From: Symplocastrum torsivum CPER-KK1 | Lineage (GTDB): Bacteria > Cyanobacteriota > Cyanobacteriia > Cyanobacteriales > Coleofasciculaceae | NCBI GenBank assembly: GCA_019358875.1 | Contig: JAHHIF010000026.1 | Span: 32,886 to 96,885, forward strand | Length of the DNA: 64,000 bases | Direction of reading: 5' to 3' | In this document: positions 44,207 through 52,322 of the stretch, in pieces | How the letters are laid out: every line of letters starts with the position of its first letter | Position numbering within the stretch: position 1 is the stretch's first letter | Notes under the pieces: generated by a model | Told to the model about the DNA's origin: nothing | The model's database searches: none | The model's input: the letters and a program-made list of their open reading frames with translations, nothing else | Translations under genes and position numbers: made by a program

Positions 44207-45487
44207 ATGCTTACTCCGTCATCTGTTAGCTCGATCAAGCCTCCAGTAAAAAGACAGGAGGTAGTGTTAACCACCAACGAGCTGGTAGAGAAGATTCAGG
44301 CTTGTAGCCAAGATCAATTTACAGGTCAGTTGGATTTGAGTATTGAATATAGCAGAGACCAGAAGTGGAGCCTGTATTTTTACTTGGGTGATTTGATTGG
44401 CTGTACTGGTGGAGTGCATCCAATTCGTCGTTGGTTTCGGCAGTTGTCCCACCACTGTCCACAACTGCCAGTCTATATTGCCACGCCTGAGTCGAAGCAG
44501 CCTCGGTGTTGGGATTATGACTCCTTAGCAACACTAGTGAGGCAGGGGGAAGTCCCGCTAAGGCAGATGGCGGAGATTGTTACAGGCAACGTAATAGAAA
44601 TCCTGTTCGATATTATCCAACGGGAGGAACAGCTCCACCATCGTTCAGGGGTGCAACTCTCCTACAGACCGATACCGATAAACAGCATCGAGGCAAACGT
44701 TGTTTCGATTCGAGTTTACCCGCTTTGCCTAGAAGCAATGCAGGATTGGGAGGCTTGGCAGCAGGCAGGCTTAGCGAAGTATTCCCCAAACCTCGCTCCT
44801 AAAATCTCGAACGCTGAAGAATTGCATTGGCAAACTTCACCCGCTGTCTACCGCAATCTGACTACCCTGATTGATGGCAATCAGACTTTAAGGGATTTAG
44901 CGGTCAAATTAAAACAGAATCCGTTACCTCTAGCCCAATCCCTGATGCCCTATGTCCAAAAAGGGTTGATCGGACTGGAGGAGGTTAAAGACTTCCCCAG
45001 CTATTCCGTTAAGCCAGCTACGGCAACCACGTCTTTTTCCGCACCTAGCGGGAACTCCGTAAGTCCAGAGCGATCGCAATCAACGGAGGTAACAGTTGCC
45101 TATATTGATGACAGCCGTCTCGACAGCCAGACAATGAGTCACATCCTCAACCAAGCTGGCTATCAATTTCTCAACATTCAAGACCCCGTAAAAGCACTGC
45201 CACTCTTACTGGAACATAAACCAAGCCTGATTTTCTTAGATTTGGTCATGCCGATCGCCAACGGCTATGAAATCTGTGCCCAAATTCGCCGCATTTCAGC
45301 CTTCAAAGATACACCTGTGATTATTCTCACCAGCAATGACGGCATTGTAGACCGGGTGAGAGCAAAGATCGTCGGTTCCTCCGGCTTTTTAGCAAAACCC
45401 ATTAATTCAGAGAAGGTGCTGGCAACTTTACAAAGGTATTTACCAACTTCAACAACGGCTCAATCGCAGAGGTGGAACACGCCTTAG
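44207..45487 (+). CDS. PatA-like response regulator (PATAN + receiver)
   Basis: A 426-residue protein with an N-terminal PATAN/DUF4388-like domain (about 15-260; LTTNELVEKIQACSQDQFTG and the typical FYLGDLIGCTGG, HPIRRWFRQ) and a C-terminal receiver domain (about 295-415) with AYIDDSRLDS, FLDLVMP and LAKPIN. It is the first gene of a pil/pix/ptx-type chemotaxis operon, as PixG, HmpA or PtxA are in other cyanobacteria. ATG at 44207; a TTG five codons up is possible. It likely receives phosphate from the CheA encoded downstream. Confidence 0.88.
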   Translation: MLTPSSVSSIKPPVKRQEVVLTTNELVEKIQACSQDQFTGQLDLSIEYSRDQKWSLYFYLGDLIGCTGGVHPIRRWFRQLSHHCPQLPVYIATPESKQPRCWDYDSLATLVRQGEVPLRQMAEIVTGNVIEILFDIIQREEQLHHRSGVQLSYRPIPINSIEANVVSIRVYPLCLEAMQDWEAWQQAGLAKYSPNLAPKISNAEELHWQTSPAVYRNLTTLIDGNQTLRDLAVKLKQNPLPLAQSLMPYVQKGLIGLEEVKDFPSYSVKPATATTSFSAPSGNSVSPERSQSTEVTVAYIDDSRLDSQTMSHILNQAGYQFLNIQDPVKALPLLLEHKPSLIFLDLVMPIANGYEICAQIRRISAFKDTPVIILTSNDGIVDRVRAKIVGSSGFLAKPINSEKVLATLQRYLPTSTTAQSQRWNTP

Positions 45488-45566
45488 GAGGAATCTCCTT
45501 GTGTAGGAAGCTTTTGAAGCCAAGAGTCATGAAGAAAGAAACATCTGATTATTTACCGAAGTATAT

Positions 45567-45935
45567 ATGATTACAGTCCTTTTGGTTGAAGACAGCCTGA
45601 CAGAAACGGAGGTGTTAACCGGTTACCTCAGACAGGCAGGTCTAAGAGTAGTCAGTGTCACCAGTGGCGAGGAGGCTCACCTCAAACTTGAGGGTGCCAA
45701 ACCAGATTTAGTGATTCTTGATGTGATTTTACCAGGGCAAAGTGGCTTTGAACTCTGCCGCCAACTCAAGAGCAATTCCAGTACTAAAGCAATTCCAGTC
45801 GTCATGTGCTCAACCAAAGGTACTGAGGCGGATAAACTCTGGGGTTCGATGCTGGGGGCTGATGCCTACCTACCCAAACCAGTAAACCAGCAACAACTGA
45901 TTCAAACAATCCAGCAATTAACTTCCGTGTATTAG
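45567..45935 (+). CDS. CheY-like response regulator
   Basis: A 122-residue stand-alone receiver domain: VLLVEDSLTETEV, phospho-acceptor in LVILDVILPG, and YLPKPVN with the lysine. PixH/PtxB-type output regulator that links CheA to the type IV pilus motors. It is 80 bp after the PatA-like gene and 10 bp before the CheW gene. Confidence 0.93.
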   Translation: MITVLLVEDSLTETEVLTGYLRQAGLRVVSVTSGEEAHLKLEGAKPDLVILDVILPGQSGFELCRQLKSNSSTKAIPVVMCSTKGTEADKLWGSMLGADAYLPKPVNQQQLIQTIQQLTSVY

Positions 45936-45945
45936 GAAAGAGTTT

Positions 45946-46485
45946 ATGCTGACCCCACTTGACGCTGTGCTAACAGCGAACAGTTTTGACCTATTCACAT
46001 TAGACGACCCACTCCCCCCAGAAATCGGAGAGCGGTTGCTCCGCTTTCCCCTAGGTCACGAGGACAGTGCGCTGCTACCACTCGCGCAGATTGCGGAAAT
46101 TTTCAGGGTGAACGTGGAGGACATTCTGCCAGTCCCTGAAATGCCCAGTTGCGTTTTGGGAATTTGCAATTGGCGGGGAGAAATGCTCTGGCTTGTGGAC
46201 TTAGACCAGCTTCTAGGCTATCCACCTCTATATCTAATGGCAGCCACTCCTATGGCTATCGTCGTTCAAGCCAATACCCAGCCTTTGGGTCTGGTAGTGT
46301 CGCAAGTCAATGACATTGAGTTACACGACTTGCAAAAACTTACAAACGCGGCGAACGGCTTATTTCCTCCCAAACTCCTGCCTTTTGTCCTGGGTGCTCT
46401 TGCTGAGGGTAAGGGCACTGTCTTGGATGCCATTGCCATTACTCAGTCTCCCTTATGGCAGATCCACCGAGGAGAAATCTCTTGA
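45946..46485 (+). CDS. CheW-like adaptor protein
   Basis: A 179-residue CheW-domain protein (residues 25-170; LPLAQIAEIFRVNVEDILPV, LGICNWRGEMLWLVDLDQLL, PLGLVVSQVNDI). It couples the receptor to the CheA kinase. Third gene of the phototaxis operon, PixI/PtxC-type. Confidence 0.9.
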   Translation: MLTPLDAVLTANSFDLFTLDDPLPPEIGERLLRFPLGHEDSALLPLAQIAEIFRVNVEDILPVPEMPSCVLGICNWRGEMLWLVDLDQLLGYPPLYLMAATPMAIVVQANTQPLGLVVSQVNDIELHDLQKLTNAANGLFPPKLLPFVLGALAEGKGTVLDAIAITQSPLWQIHRGEIS

Positions 46486-46543
46486 AGTCATCTACTAAGA
46501 CCAAGTTCCTTGAACGCAGGGAGTAGGGAAAAACCCTGAATTG

Positions 46544-49500
46544 ATGCATGGAGAGTCCCCTACCCGTCTCCATGACCAACCTGAGTCAGCAAATCTAGTT
46601 AATAACAACAGTAATATGTCTCCAGAGAATCTAGCACCAGCGATGCCGAAGCTTGAGTCATCCGAGCCAAGAGTTGAGCCATCGAAGAGTCAAAGCAAAG
46701 GTAATGAGGTGGTTAACGGATCGAATGGCAATTTTGAGCCACAGCAAGCTCTGGCCGTAGTTAATGCCCTCAAAGCCGACCTCAAACAGGCGGGACTTGC
46801 CAAACCGGAAATTCAGGAGAAAGTTCTTCAGTTGGAGAAGTGGGTACAAGGTTTGCCAACCGGGGTTAATGGTGACAAACCAGCGATCGCAACTGAGGAA
46901 CACCGCAAGCGCGAACGGCAGTGGTTATTAGCCCTTAACAGTCAAATGCGCTCTGCGAAGAATCTTGACACCTTGTTTAAAACGACATTAACTGAGGTTC
47001 GTCAGCATTTACAAGTAGACCGAACATTGATTTACGAGTTCCAAACTGAGAACCAAGGTGTGGTGCTGGCGGAGTCGATGGTGGCTGGCTATACACCCAG
47101 TTTAGGAGAGTCCCTCAGTGCGATCGCTTTTGGTGTAGCCGAACGACTAGACTACCAGCAACAGCAAGTCGTCATTCTGGATCGAACCTTACCCAAGCCT
47201 CTGAGTCCCTACCAACTTCAACTGCTGCAAAAATTCCAGGTCAAAGGCAGTTTGACGTTGCCGATTTTCTTAGAAGGACAAGTATGGGGTTTGCTCAGCT
47301 TAATGCAATGCTCTGCTTCTAGAGCATGGCGGGAAACTGAAATAACCTTGCTCCACCAAATTGTCACCGAACTGACTCTCGCTCTACAGTCAGTCGAATT
47401 TTCTGACCAAATGCAAAAACAGGCTGAGCAAGCCAAAGTTATCAACAAAGCGATCGACAAAATCCGCCAGCCCGAAGATCTAGATACGCTCTTCAAGACA
47501 ACAGCCAGAGAAGTCCGACAACTCCTCAGCGCTGACCGAGTGGGAGTGTTTCGCTTTTACCCTGAGTCCGGCTTTGATGATGGGGAATTTGTATCGGAAG
47601 ATCTAAACTCAGGCTACAGTTCAGCTATAGCTGCCAAGGTTCACGACCACTGCTTTGGTCAACAGTATGCCGCCCATTACGCTCAAGGAAGAATTCAGGC
47701 GGTTGCTGATATCTACAATGCTCAGTTGAGCGATTGCCACATCGAGATTCTCTCTCAGTTTCAAGTTCGAGCTAACTTGATTGTGCCTCTGTTGATCGGC
47801 AATGAACTGTGGGGATTGTTGTGCATTCATCAATGCAGTAGCCCACGCGAGTGGCAGAAGGATGAGATTGACTTTGCCAAGCAGATTGCCGCCCAGTTTA
47901 GCTTGGCACTAAAGCAAGCAGAGTACTTGCAGCAGTTACAGGAGCAATCCACCCAAATGGCAAAAACTGCTGAACGGGAGCGAGCGGTCGCCAAAGTAAT
48001 TGACAGGATTCGCCACAGTTCGGATATTGACACCATTTTCAAGACCACGACGCAAGAAGTCCGCAAACTCCTGGGTGTGGAGCGCTTGACCATCTACAAA
48101 TTCCGTCCAGACTATTTCGGTGACTTCGTAGTGGAGTCAGAGTCTGGGGATTGGCCTAAATTAGTGGGCAGTGCTTGGGAAGACCCCTATTTGCACGAAC
48201 ACCAAGGCGGTCGATTCCGCAACAACGAACCTCTAGTGGTAGATGATGTCTACAATGGCGGCTTAACCGAGTGCCATGTGGAAGCCTTGGAAGACTTTGG
48301 CGTTAAATCCTGCCTGGTGGTTGCCATCTTCCAAGGACAGAAGCTGTGGGGGTTGCTCTCAGCCTTTGAACACAGTGGACCACGCCACTGGGAAGACAGT
48401 GAACTCAAGAGCCTCAGCCAAATTGCCAGCCAACTGGGGGTGGCTCTCCAGCAGGCAGAGTACTTGGAAAAAGTTCAAACCCAAGCCGAGCAAGTTGCCA
48501 AGACCGCAGAACGAGAGCGAACCGTTGTCAAAGTGATTGAGAAGATTCGCAAGAGCTTGGACATCAACACGATTTTCAAAACGGTAACTCAAGAAGTTCG
48601 AGAATTGCTGCAAGCTGAGCGTGTGGGAGTCTATCGCTTTGAGCCTGATTGGAGCGGTGAGTTTGTTGCTGAGTCAGTCGGGAGTCGCTGGACTGCTTTG
48701 ATGCAGGAACAAATTGATAACCCACTCTTGCGAGAAAATATCAGCGAGTGTAGTGCAAAAATTCTTGGCGGTGGCAAAGCCAGAGTGGCAGATACCTATT
48801 TGCAACAAACTCAGGGCGGGATGTATGCCAAGGGAGCAAACTTCCGAGTTGTCGATGATATATACCAAGCAGGCTTTTCACCTTGTTACATTGACATTCT
48901 GGAGCAATATCAGGCGAAAGCCTATGTAATCGTTCCGATTGTCCAAGGAGAAAGGCTCTGGGGACTGCTAGCGGCTTATCAAAACTCTGGACCTCGTGCT
49001 TGGGAAGACGGCGAAGTCAAGGTGATGACTCAAATCGGCACTCAACTGGGGGTGGCTCTCCAACAAGCCGAATACCAAGAGCAGCTACGGCAGCAATCGG
49101 CTCAACTTGCTAAAGTCGCCGAGTGGGAGCGAGCAGTCACTCGCCTAGTTGGTCGTGTGAGCGACAAGATGCGCCAGACGATCGATATTGAGAGTATTTT
49201 CAAGACAACGACGCAGGAAGTTCGGAAACTACTTGGTGTGGAGCGAGTCGCTGTTTGCAAGTTCCGTCCAGACTACTCTGGCGACTTTGTCTTTGAGTCT
49301 CAGGCTGGAGATTTACCCCAAATGGTTGGCATGACTTGGGAAGACACCTATATGAAGGAGAACCAAGGCGGATGCTTTGGCAAAAACCAACCATTTGTTA
49401 TCAATAATATTGGTCACGATTCTGGTTTGAGTGATTGCCATGTAGCAATCTATGAGGGCGTTGATATCAAAGCTTGTGCGATCGTTGCGATTTTTCAAGG

Positions 49501-51751
49501 GCAGAAACTCTGGGGCGTGTTGGGCGCTTATCAGCACAGTGCCTCCCGCCATTGGCAAGACGATGAAGTGAGGTTTCTGACTCAGATTAGTAACCAACTT
49601 GGTGTCGCTCTACAGCAGGCGGAGTTGGTCTATGAAATGGATAAAGTCGTAAAGTACAAGCAACAAGTCCCCGCAATCATCGACAAGATTAGCAATACGT
49701 CATACATTGAGAACGCTTGTAAAGCTGCTGTCGAAGACGTCCGACAACTCCTGGAAGTGGAGCGAGTGTGCATATACAAGTTTCGCCCGGACTATTTTGG
49801 AGACTTTATCTATGAGTCAGAATCTGGAGGATGGCCGAAACTCGTCGGTAGTGCTTGGGAAGACACGTATCTACAGGAACACAAGGGCGGAAGGTTCGCC
49901 AACAGCGAACCCTATGTTGCGGATGATGTTTACACAGTGGGTTTGAGCGATTGCCATGTGGAAACCTTGGAGTACTTTGGTGTCAAATCGTACCTGATCG
50001 TTGCCATCAAACAAGGGGAAAAGCTCTGGGGCTTGCTGAGTGCATTTCAACACAGTGGACCTCGGCATTGGTTAGAAAGTGAAGTCACCTTGCTGGCTGA
50101 CATTGGTCGTCAACTGGGGTCGGTTTTACAGCAGACCGATTACCTGGCGCAGTTGCAGGCACAATCCACCCAGATGACCAAAGCCGCTAAAGTCAGCAAT
50201 TCGGTCGCCGAAATCATTCCCAAAATCCTTCAGTCTCAGGATACAGACACGATCTTCCGTGTCACCAACCAAGCTGTCCGACTGCTGCTGAAATGCGATT
50301 GCGCCGCAATCTATCGCTTCAATCCTGATTGGAGTAGTGAGTTGGTCGCCCAATCAGTAACCAAAGGCTGGAATGCTGTGGAAGGCTCTGAAATAGGAGC
50401 CATCTGGCCCCAAGTTAATCTGCAAGAAGCTCAGGGAGGCGCCTATCGCAACGGTGAAAGCTTGGTCGTGAAGAACATTTACGCGGCTGGCCACTCTCCC
50501 TTTGAAATTGAAATGCTGGAGGAGTTTGAGGTCAAAGCTTATGTAGTCGTGCCAATTTTCAAAGACGACAAGCTCTGGGGTCTACTTGGTGTTTACCAAA
50601 ACACTGAAGTTCGCTCATGGGCAGAGATTGAAGTCAGCGCCCTAAAACAAATCGGTGTGCAAGTCGGCGTGGCGATGCGACAAGTGGACTACTTGAAGCA
50701 AGTGCAGCAGCAGTCAGAGCAATTGGCAGAAGCCGCCCAACGGGAAAAAGCAGCTAAAGAACAAATCCAGCAGGAGGTTATCCAATTACTGACAGCAGTA
50801 CGACCAGCACTCAACGGAGACCTCACCGTTCGCGCTCCCGTAACCGAAGATGAAGTCGGTACGATTGCCGATGCCTACAACAACACTCTGCAAAGTCTGC
50901 GCGGCATCGTCAAACAGGTGCAAACCGCGTCTCGGCAAGTCGCCCAGACATCCCAAGAGAGTGCATCGTCGATTACTGGTCTTGCTGGTCAAGCCCAAGA
51001 GCAATTCCAAGCACTTGGTCGTGCCTTAGAGCAAATCCAGACCATGGTCAGTTCTACGAAAGCTGTAGGAATGAATGCTCAACAGGTAGATGTAGCTGTC
51101 CAACAGACTAACCAGACTGTTCGGGAAGGGGATGCAGCGATGAACCGCACTGTAGATGGAATTATGGACATCCGGGAAACAGTGGCGGAAACCAGCAAGC
51201 GGCTCAAGCGCCTGAGCGAATCGTCGCAGAAGGTGTCCAGAGTGGTGAACTTGATTAGCAACTTTACAACTCAAACCCAACTACTAGCTCTAAACGCGGC
51301 AATTGAAGCGACACGAGCAGGTGAGTATGGGCGCGGTTTCGTTGTTGTTGCAGATGAGGTGCGTTCTCTAGCGCGTCAATCGGCAGAAGCCACCACTGAA
51401 ATCTCGCAGTTAGTTCAGGAAATCCAGGAAGGCACAGCTGAGGTTTCCACTGTGATGGAAAAGAGCATCCAGCAGGTTGCGGCAGGAACATCGATGGTAC
51501 ACGATACCCGCCAGAATCTGAATGCGATCGTTGAAGCCACGTCTCAAATCAGTCAACTCGTTGCGGGTATCACCCAAGCAACGCAGGTACAGACTCAGCA
51601 GTTCCAATCGGTAACACAAACGATGACAGAAGTAGCTGCGATCGCCAACAAGACCACGGAGGATTCCACCGAGATTTCTACCTCATTCAAGGAACTCTTG
51701 ACAATGGCGCAGAACCTGCAAGCGAGTGCCGATCAGTTTAAGGTTGATTGA
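46544..51751 (+). CDS. ptxD: Seven-GAF methyl-accepting photoreceptor (PixJ/PtxD-type)
   Basis: A soluble receptor of 1735 residues with no membrane helix, seven GAF domains in a row (about 125-290, 305-465, 485-645, 662-840, 870-1030, 1040-1205, 1220-1385), then a HAMP-like part and an MCP signalling domain with AIEATRAGEYGRGFVVVADE. Cyanobacteriochrome cysteines are seen in five GAFs: GAF2 has both DHCF (C370) and SDCH (C398); GAF3 TECH (C577); GAF4 SPCY (C781, His replaced by Tyr); GAF5 SDCH (C965); GAF6 SDCH (C1137). GAF1 has none, and in GAF7 the Cys is Phe (HSPFE). Bilin binding is inferred. Architecture as in Nostoc PtxD; the start ATG is preceded by an in-frame TTG. Confidence 0.88.
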   Translation: MHGESPTRLHDQPESANLVNNNSNMSPENLAPAMPKLESSEPRVEPSKSQSKGNEVVNGSNGNFEPQQALAVVNALKADLKQAGLAKPEIQEKVLQLEKWVQGLPTGVNGDKPAIATEEHRKRERQWLLALNSQMRSAKNLDTLFKTTLTEVRQHLQVDRTLIYEFQTENQGVVLAESMVAGYTPSLGESLSAIAFGVAERLDYQQQQVVILDRTLPKPLSPYQLQLLQKFQVKGSLTLPIFLEGQVWGLLSLMQCSASRAWRETEITLLHQIVTELTLALQSVEFSDQMQKQAEQAKVINKAIDKIRQPEDLDTLFKTTAREVRQLLSADRVGVFRFYPESGFDDGEFVSEDLNSGYSSAIAAKVHDHCFGQQYAAHYAQGRIQAVADIYNAQLSDCHIEILSQFQVRANLIVPLLIGNELWGLLCIHQCSSPREWQKDEIDFAKQIAAQFSLALKQAEYLQQLQEQSTQMAKTAERERAVAKVIDRIRHSSDIDTIFKTTTQEVRKLLGVERLTIYKFRPDYFGDFVVESESGDWPKLVGSAWEDPYLHEHQGGRFRNNEPLVVDDVYNGGLTECHVEALEDFGVKSCLVVAIFQGQKLWGLLSAFEHSGPRHWEDSELKSLSQIASQLGVALQQAEYLEKVQTQAEQVAKTAERERTVVKVIEKIRKSLDINTIFKTVTQEVRELLQAERVGVYRFEPDWSGEFVAESVGSRWTALMQEQIDNPLLRENISECSAKILGGGKARVADTYLQQTQGGMYAKGANFRVVDDIYQAGFSPCYIDILEQYQAKAYVIVPIVQGERLWGLLAAYQNSGPRAWEDGEVKVMTQIGTQLGVALQQAEYQEQLRQQSAQLAKVAEWERAVTRLVGRVSDKMRQTIDIESIFKTTTQEVRKLLGVERVAVCKFRPDYSGDFVFESQAGDLPQMVGMTWEDTYMKENQGGCFGKNQPFVINNIGHDSGLSDCHVAIYEGVDIKACAIVAIFQGQKLWGVLGAYQHSASRHWQDDEVRFLTQISNQLGVALQQAELVYEMDKVVKYKQQVPAIIDKISNTSYIENACKAAVEDVRQLLEVERVCIYKFRPDYFGDFIYESESGGWPKLVGSAWEDTYLQEHKGGRFANSEPYVADDVYTVGLSDCHVETLEYFGVKSYLIVAIKQGEKLWGLLSAFQHSGPRHWLESEVTLLADIGRQLGSVLQQTDYLAQLQAQSTQMTKAAKVSNSVAEIIPKILQSQDTDTIFRVTNQAVRLLLKCDCAAIYRFNPDWSSELVAQSVTKGWNAVEGSEIGAIWPQVNLQEAQGGAYRNGESLVVKNIYAAGHSPFEIEMLEEFEVKAYVVVPIFKDDKLWGLLGVYQNTEVRSWAEIEVSALKQIGVQVGVAMRQVDYLKQVQQQSEQLAEAAQREKAAKEQIQQEVIQLLTAVRPALNGDLTVRAPVTEDEVGTIADAYNNTLQSLRGIVKQVQTASRQVAQTSQESASSITGLAGQAQEQFQALGRALEQIQTMVSSTKAVGMNAQQVDVAVQQTNQTVREGDAAMNRTVDGIMDIRETVAETSKRLKRLSESSQKVSRVVNLISNFTTQTQLLALNAAIEATRAGEYGRGFVVVADEVRSLARQSAEATTEISQLVQEIQEGTAEVSTVMEKSIQQVAAGTSMVHDTRQNLNAIVEATSQISQLVAGITQATQVQTQQFQSVTQTMTEVAAIANKTTEDSTEISTSFKELLTMAQNLQASADQFKVD

Positions 51752-51754
51752 TTT

Positions 51755-51789
51755 GGGAATCGGGAATCGGGAATTGGGAATTGGGAACA
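51755..51789. repeat. Tandem GGGAATN heptamers, left flank
   Basis: Five units in a row: GGGAATC twice, GGGAATT twice, GGGAACA once. It starts three bases after the receptor stop codon and faces a matching inverted array at 52277-52322 on the other side of the four-helix-bundle gene. Confidence 0.85.
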
Positions 51790-51899
51790 GCTAGTGCAGT
51801 ATGGCGGAAATAACTATGCAGTTGAAAAAGGTTAAAAAGCTTACTTGGCAAGTTTTCTTTCCTTCTGTCTCCTGCCTCCTGCATAAGAGCCCTCTTGCA

Positions 51900-52259
51900 C
51901 TAGTTGCTACGTGATTTCAGGTAGGCGTTTAGCTTGGGTGGCAATTCATCAATAATTGGCTTGAGCTTGTCTACCTGTTCACTAGTCAATAGCTGTCGAG
52001 AATAAGCCAGCCTCAGCCAGCTAATCGTTTCATAGAGAGACCCTCTAGCAATCTTGATAAAACGTCGATTGTCTTGGAAATTGTACCGACCTCGTCCCTC
52101 TGCAATATTGGCACAGACGCTATCAGCAGAGCGCACAATTTGCTTGCCAATTGTGTCTTTGGCGAACCTGTCCCATTCCTTGACGATATGCCAAATCTCA
52201 TTTGCTAGTTTCTCAGCCAATCTATAAACTTCCAACTCCTCAAAATCTGGTCTTCCCAC
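51900..52259 (-). CDS. Four-helix bundle protein (S23/23S rRNA-IVS family)
   Basis: A 119-residue protein: GRPDFEELEVYRLAEKLANE, FAKDTIGKQIVRSADSVCAN, IAEGRGRYNFQDNRRFIKIA then LYETISWLRLAYSRQLLT, matching the S23-type four-helix bundle family first known from intervening sequences of 23S rRNA genes. Function unknown; nucleic-acid binding has been proposed. It is encoded against the phototaxis operon, inside the gap between receptor and CheA, with inverted heptamer arrays on both sides. GTG at 52259 with AAGG eight nt upstream gives the family N-terminus; the open frame further up only translates the repeats. Confidence 0.85.
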   Translation of the reverse strand: MGRPDFEELEVYRLAEKLANEIWHIVKEWDRFAKDTIGKQIVRSADSVCANIAEGRGRYNFQDNRRFIKIARGSLYETISWLRLAYSRQLLTSEQVDKLKPIIDELPPKLNAYLKSRSN

Positions 52260-52276
52260 CCAAATGCCCTTAATCT

Positions 52277-52322
52277 CCGGTTCCCCATTCCCTATTCTCC
52301 CATTCCCAATTCCCAATTCCCT
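52277..52322. repeat. Tandem GGGAATN heptamers, right flank (inverted)
   Basis: Read on the minus strand from 52322: GGGAATT, GGGAATT, GGGAATG, then degenerate copies ending GGGGAAC. Inverted relative to the array at 51755. It runs up to the base before the cheA start codon, so cheA has no normal ribosome site. Confidence 0.8.

Noticed and set aside
46544..51751. Large receptor as a result of assembly duplication of GAF units
   Set aside because: The GAF copies differ clearly at protein and DNA level, and multi-GAF receptors are normal in this operon type.
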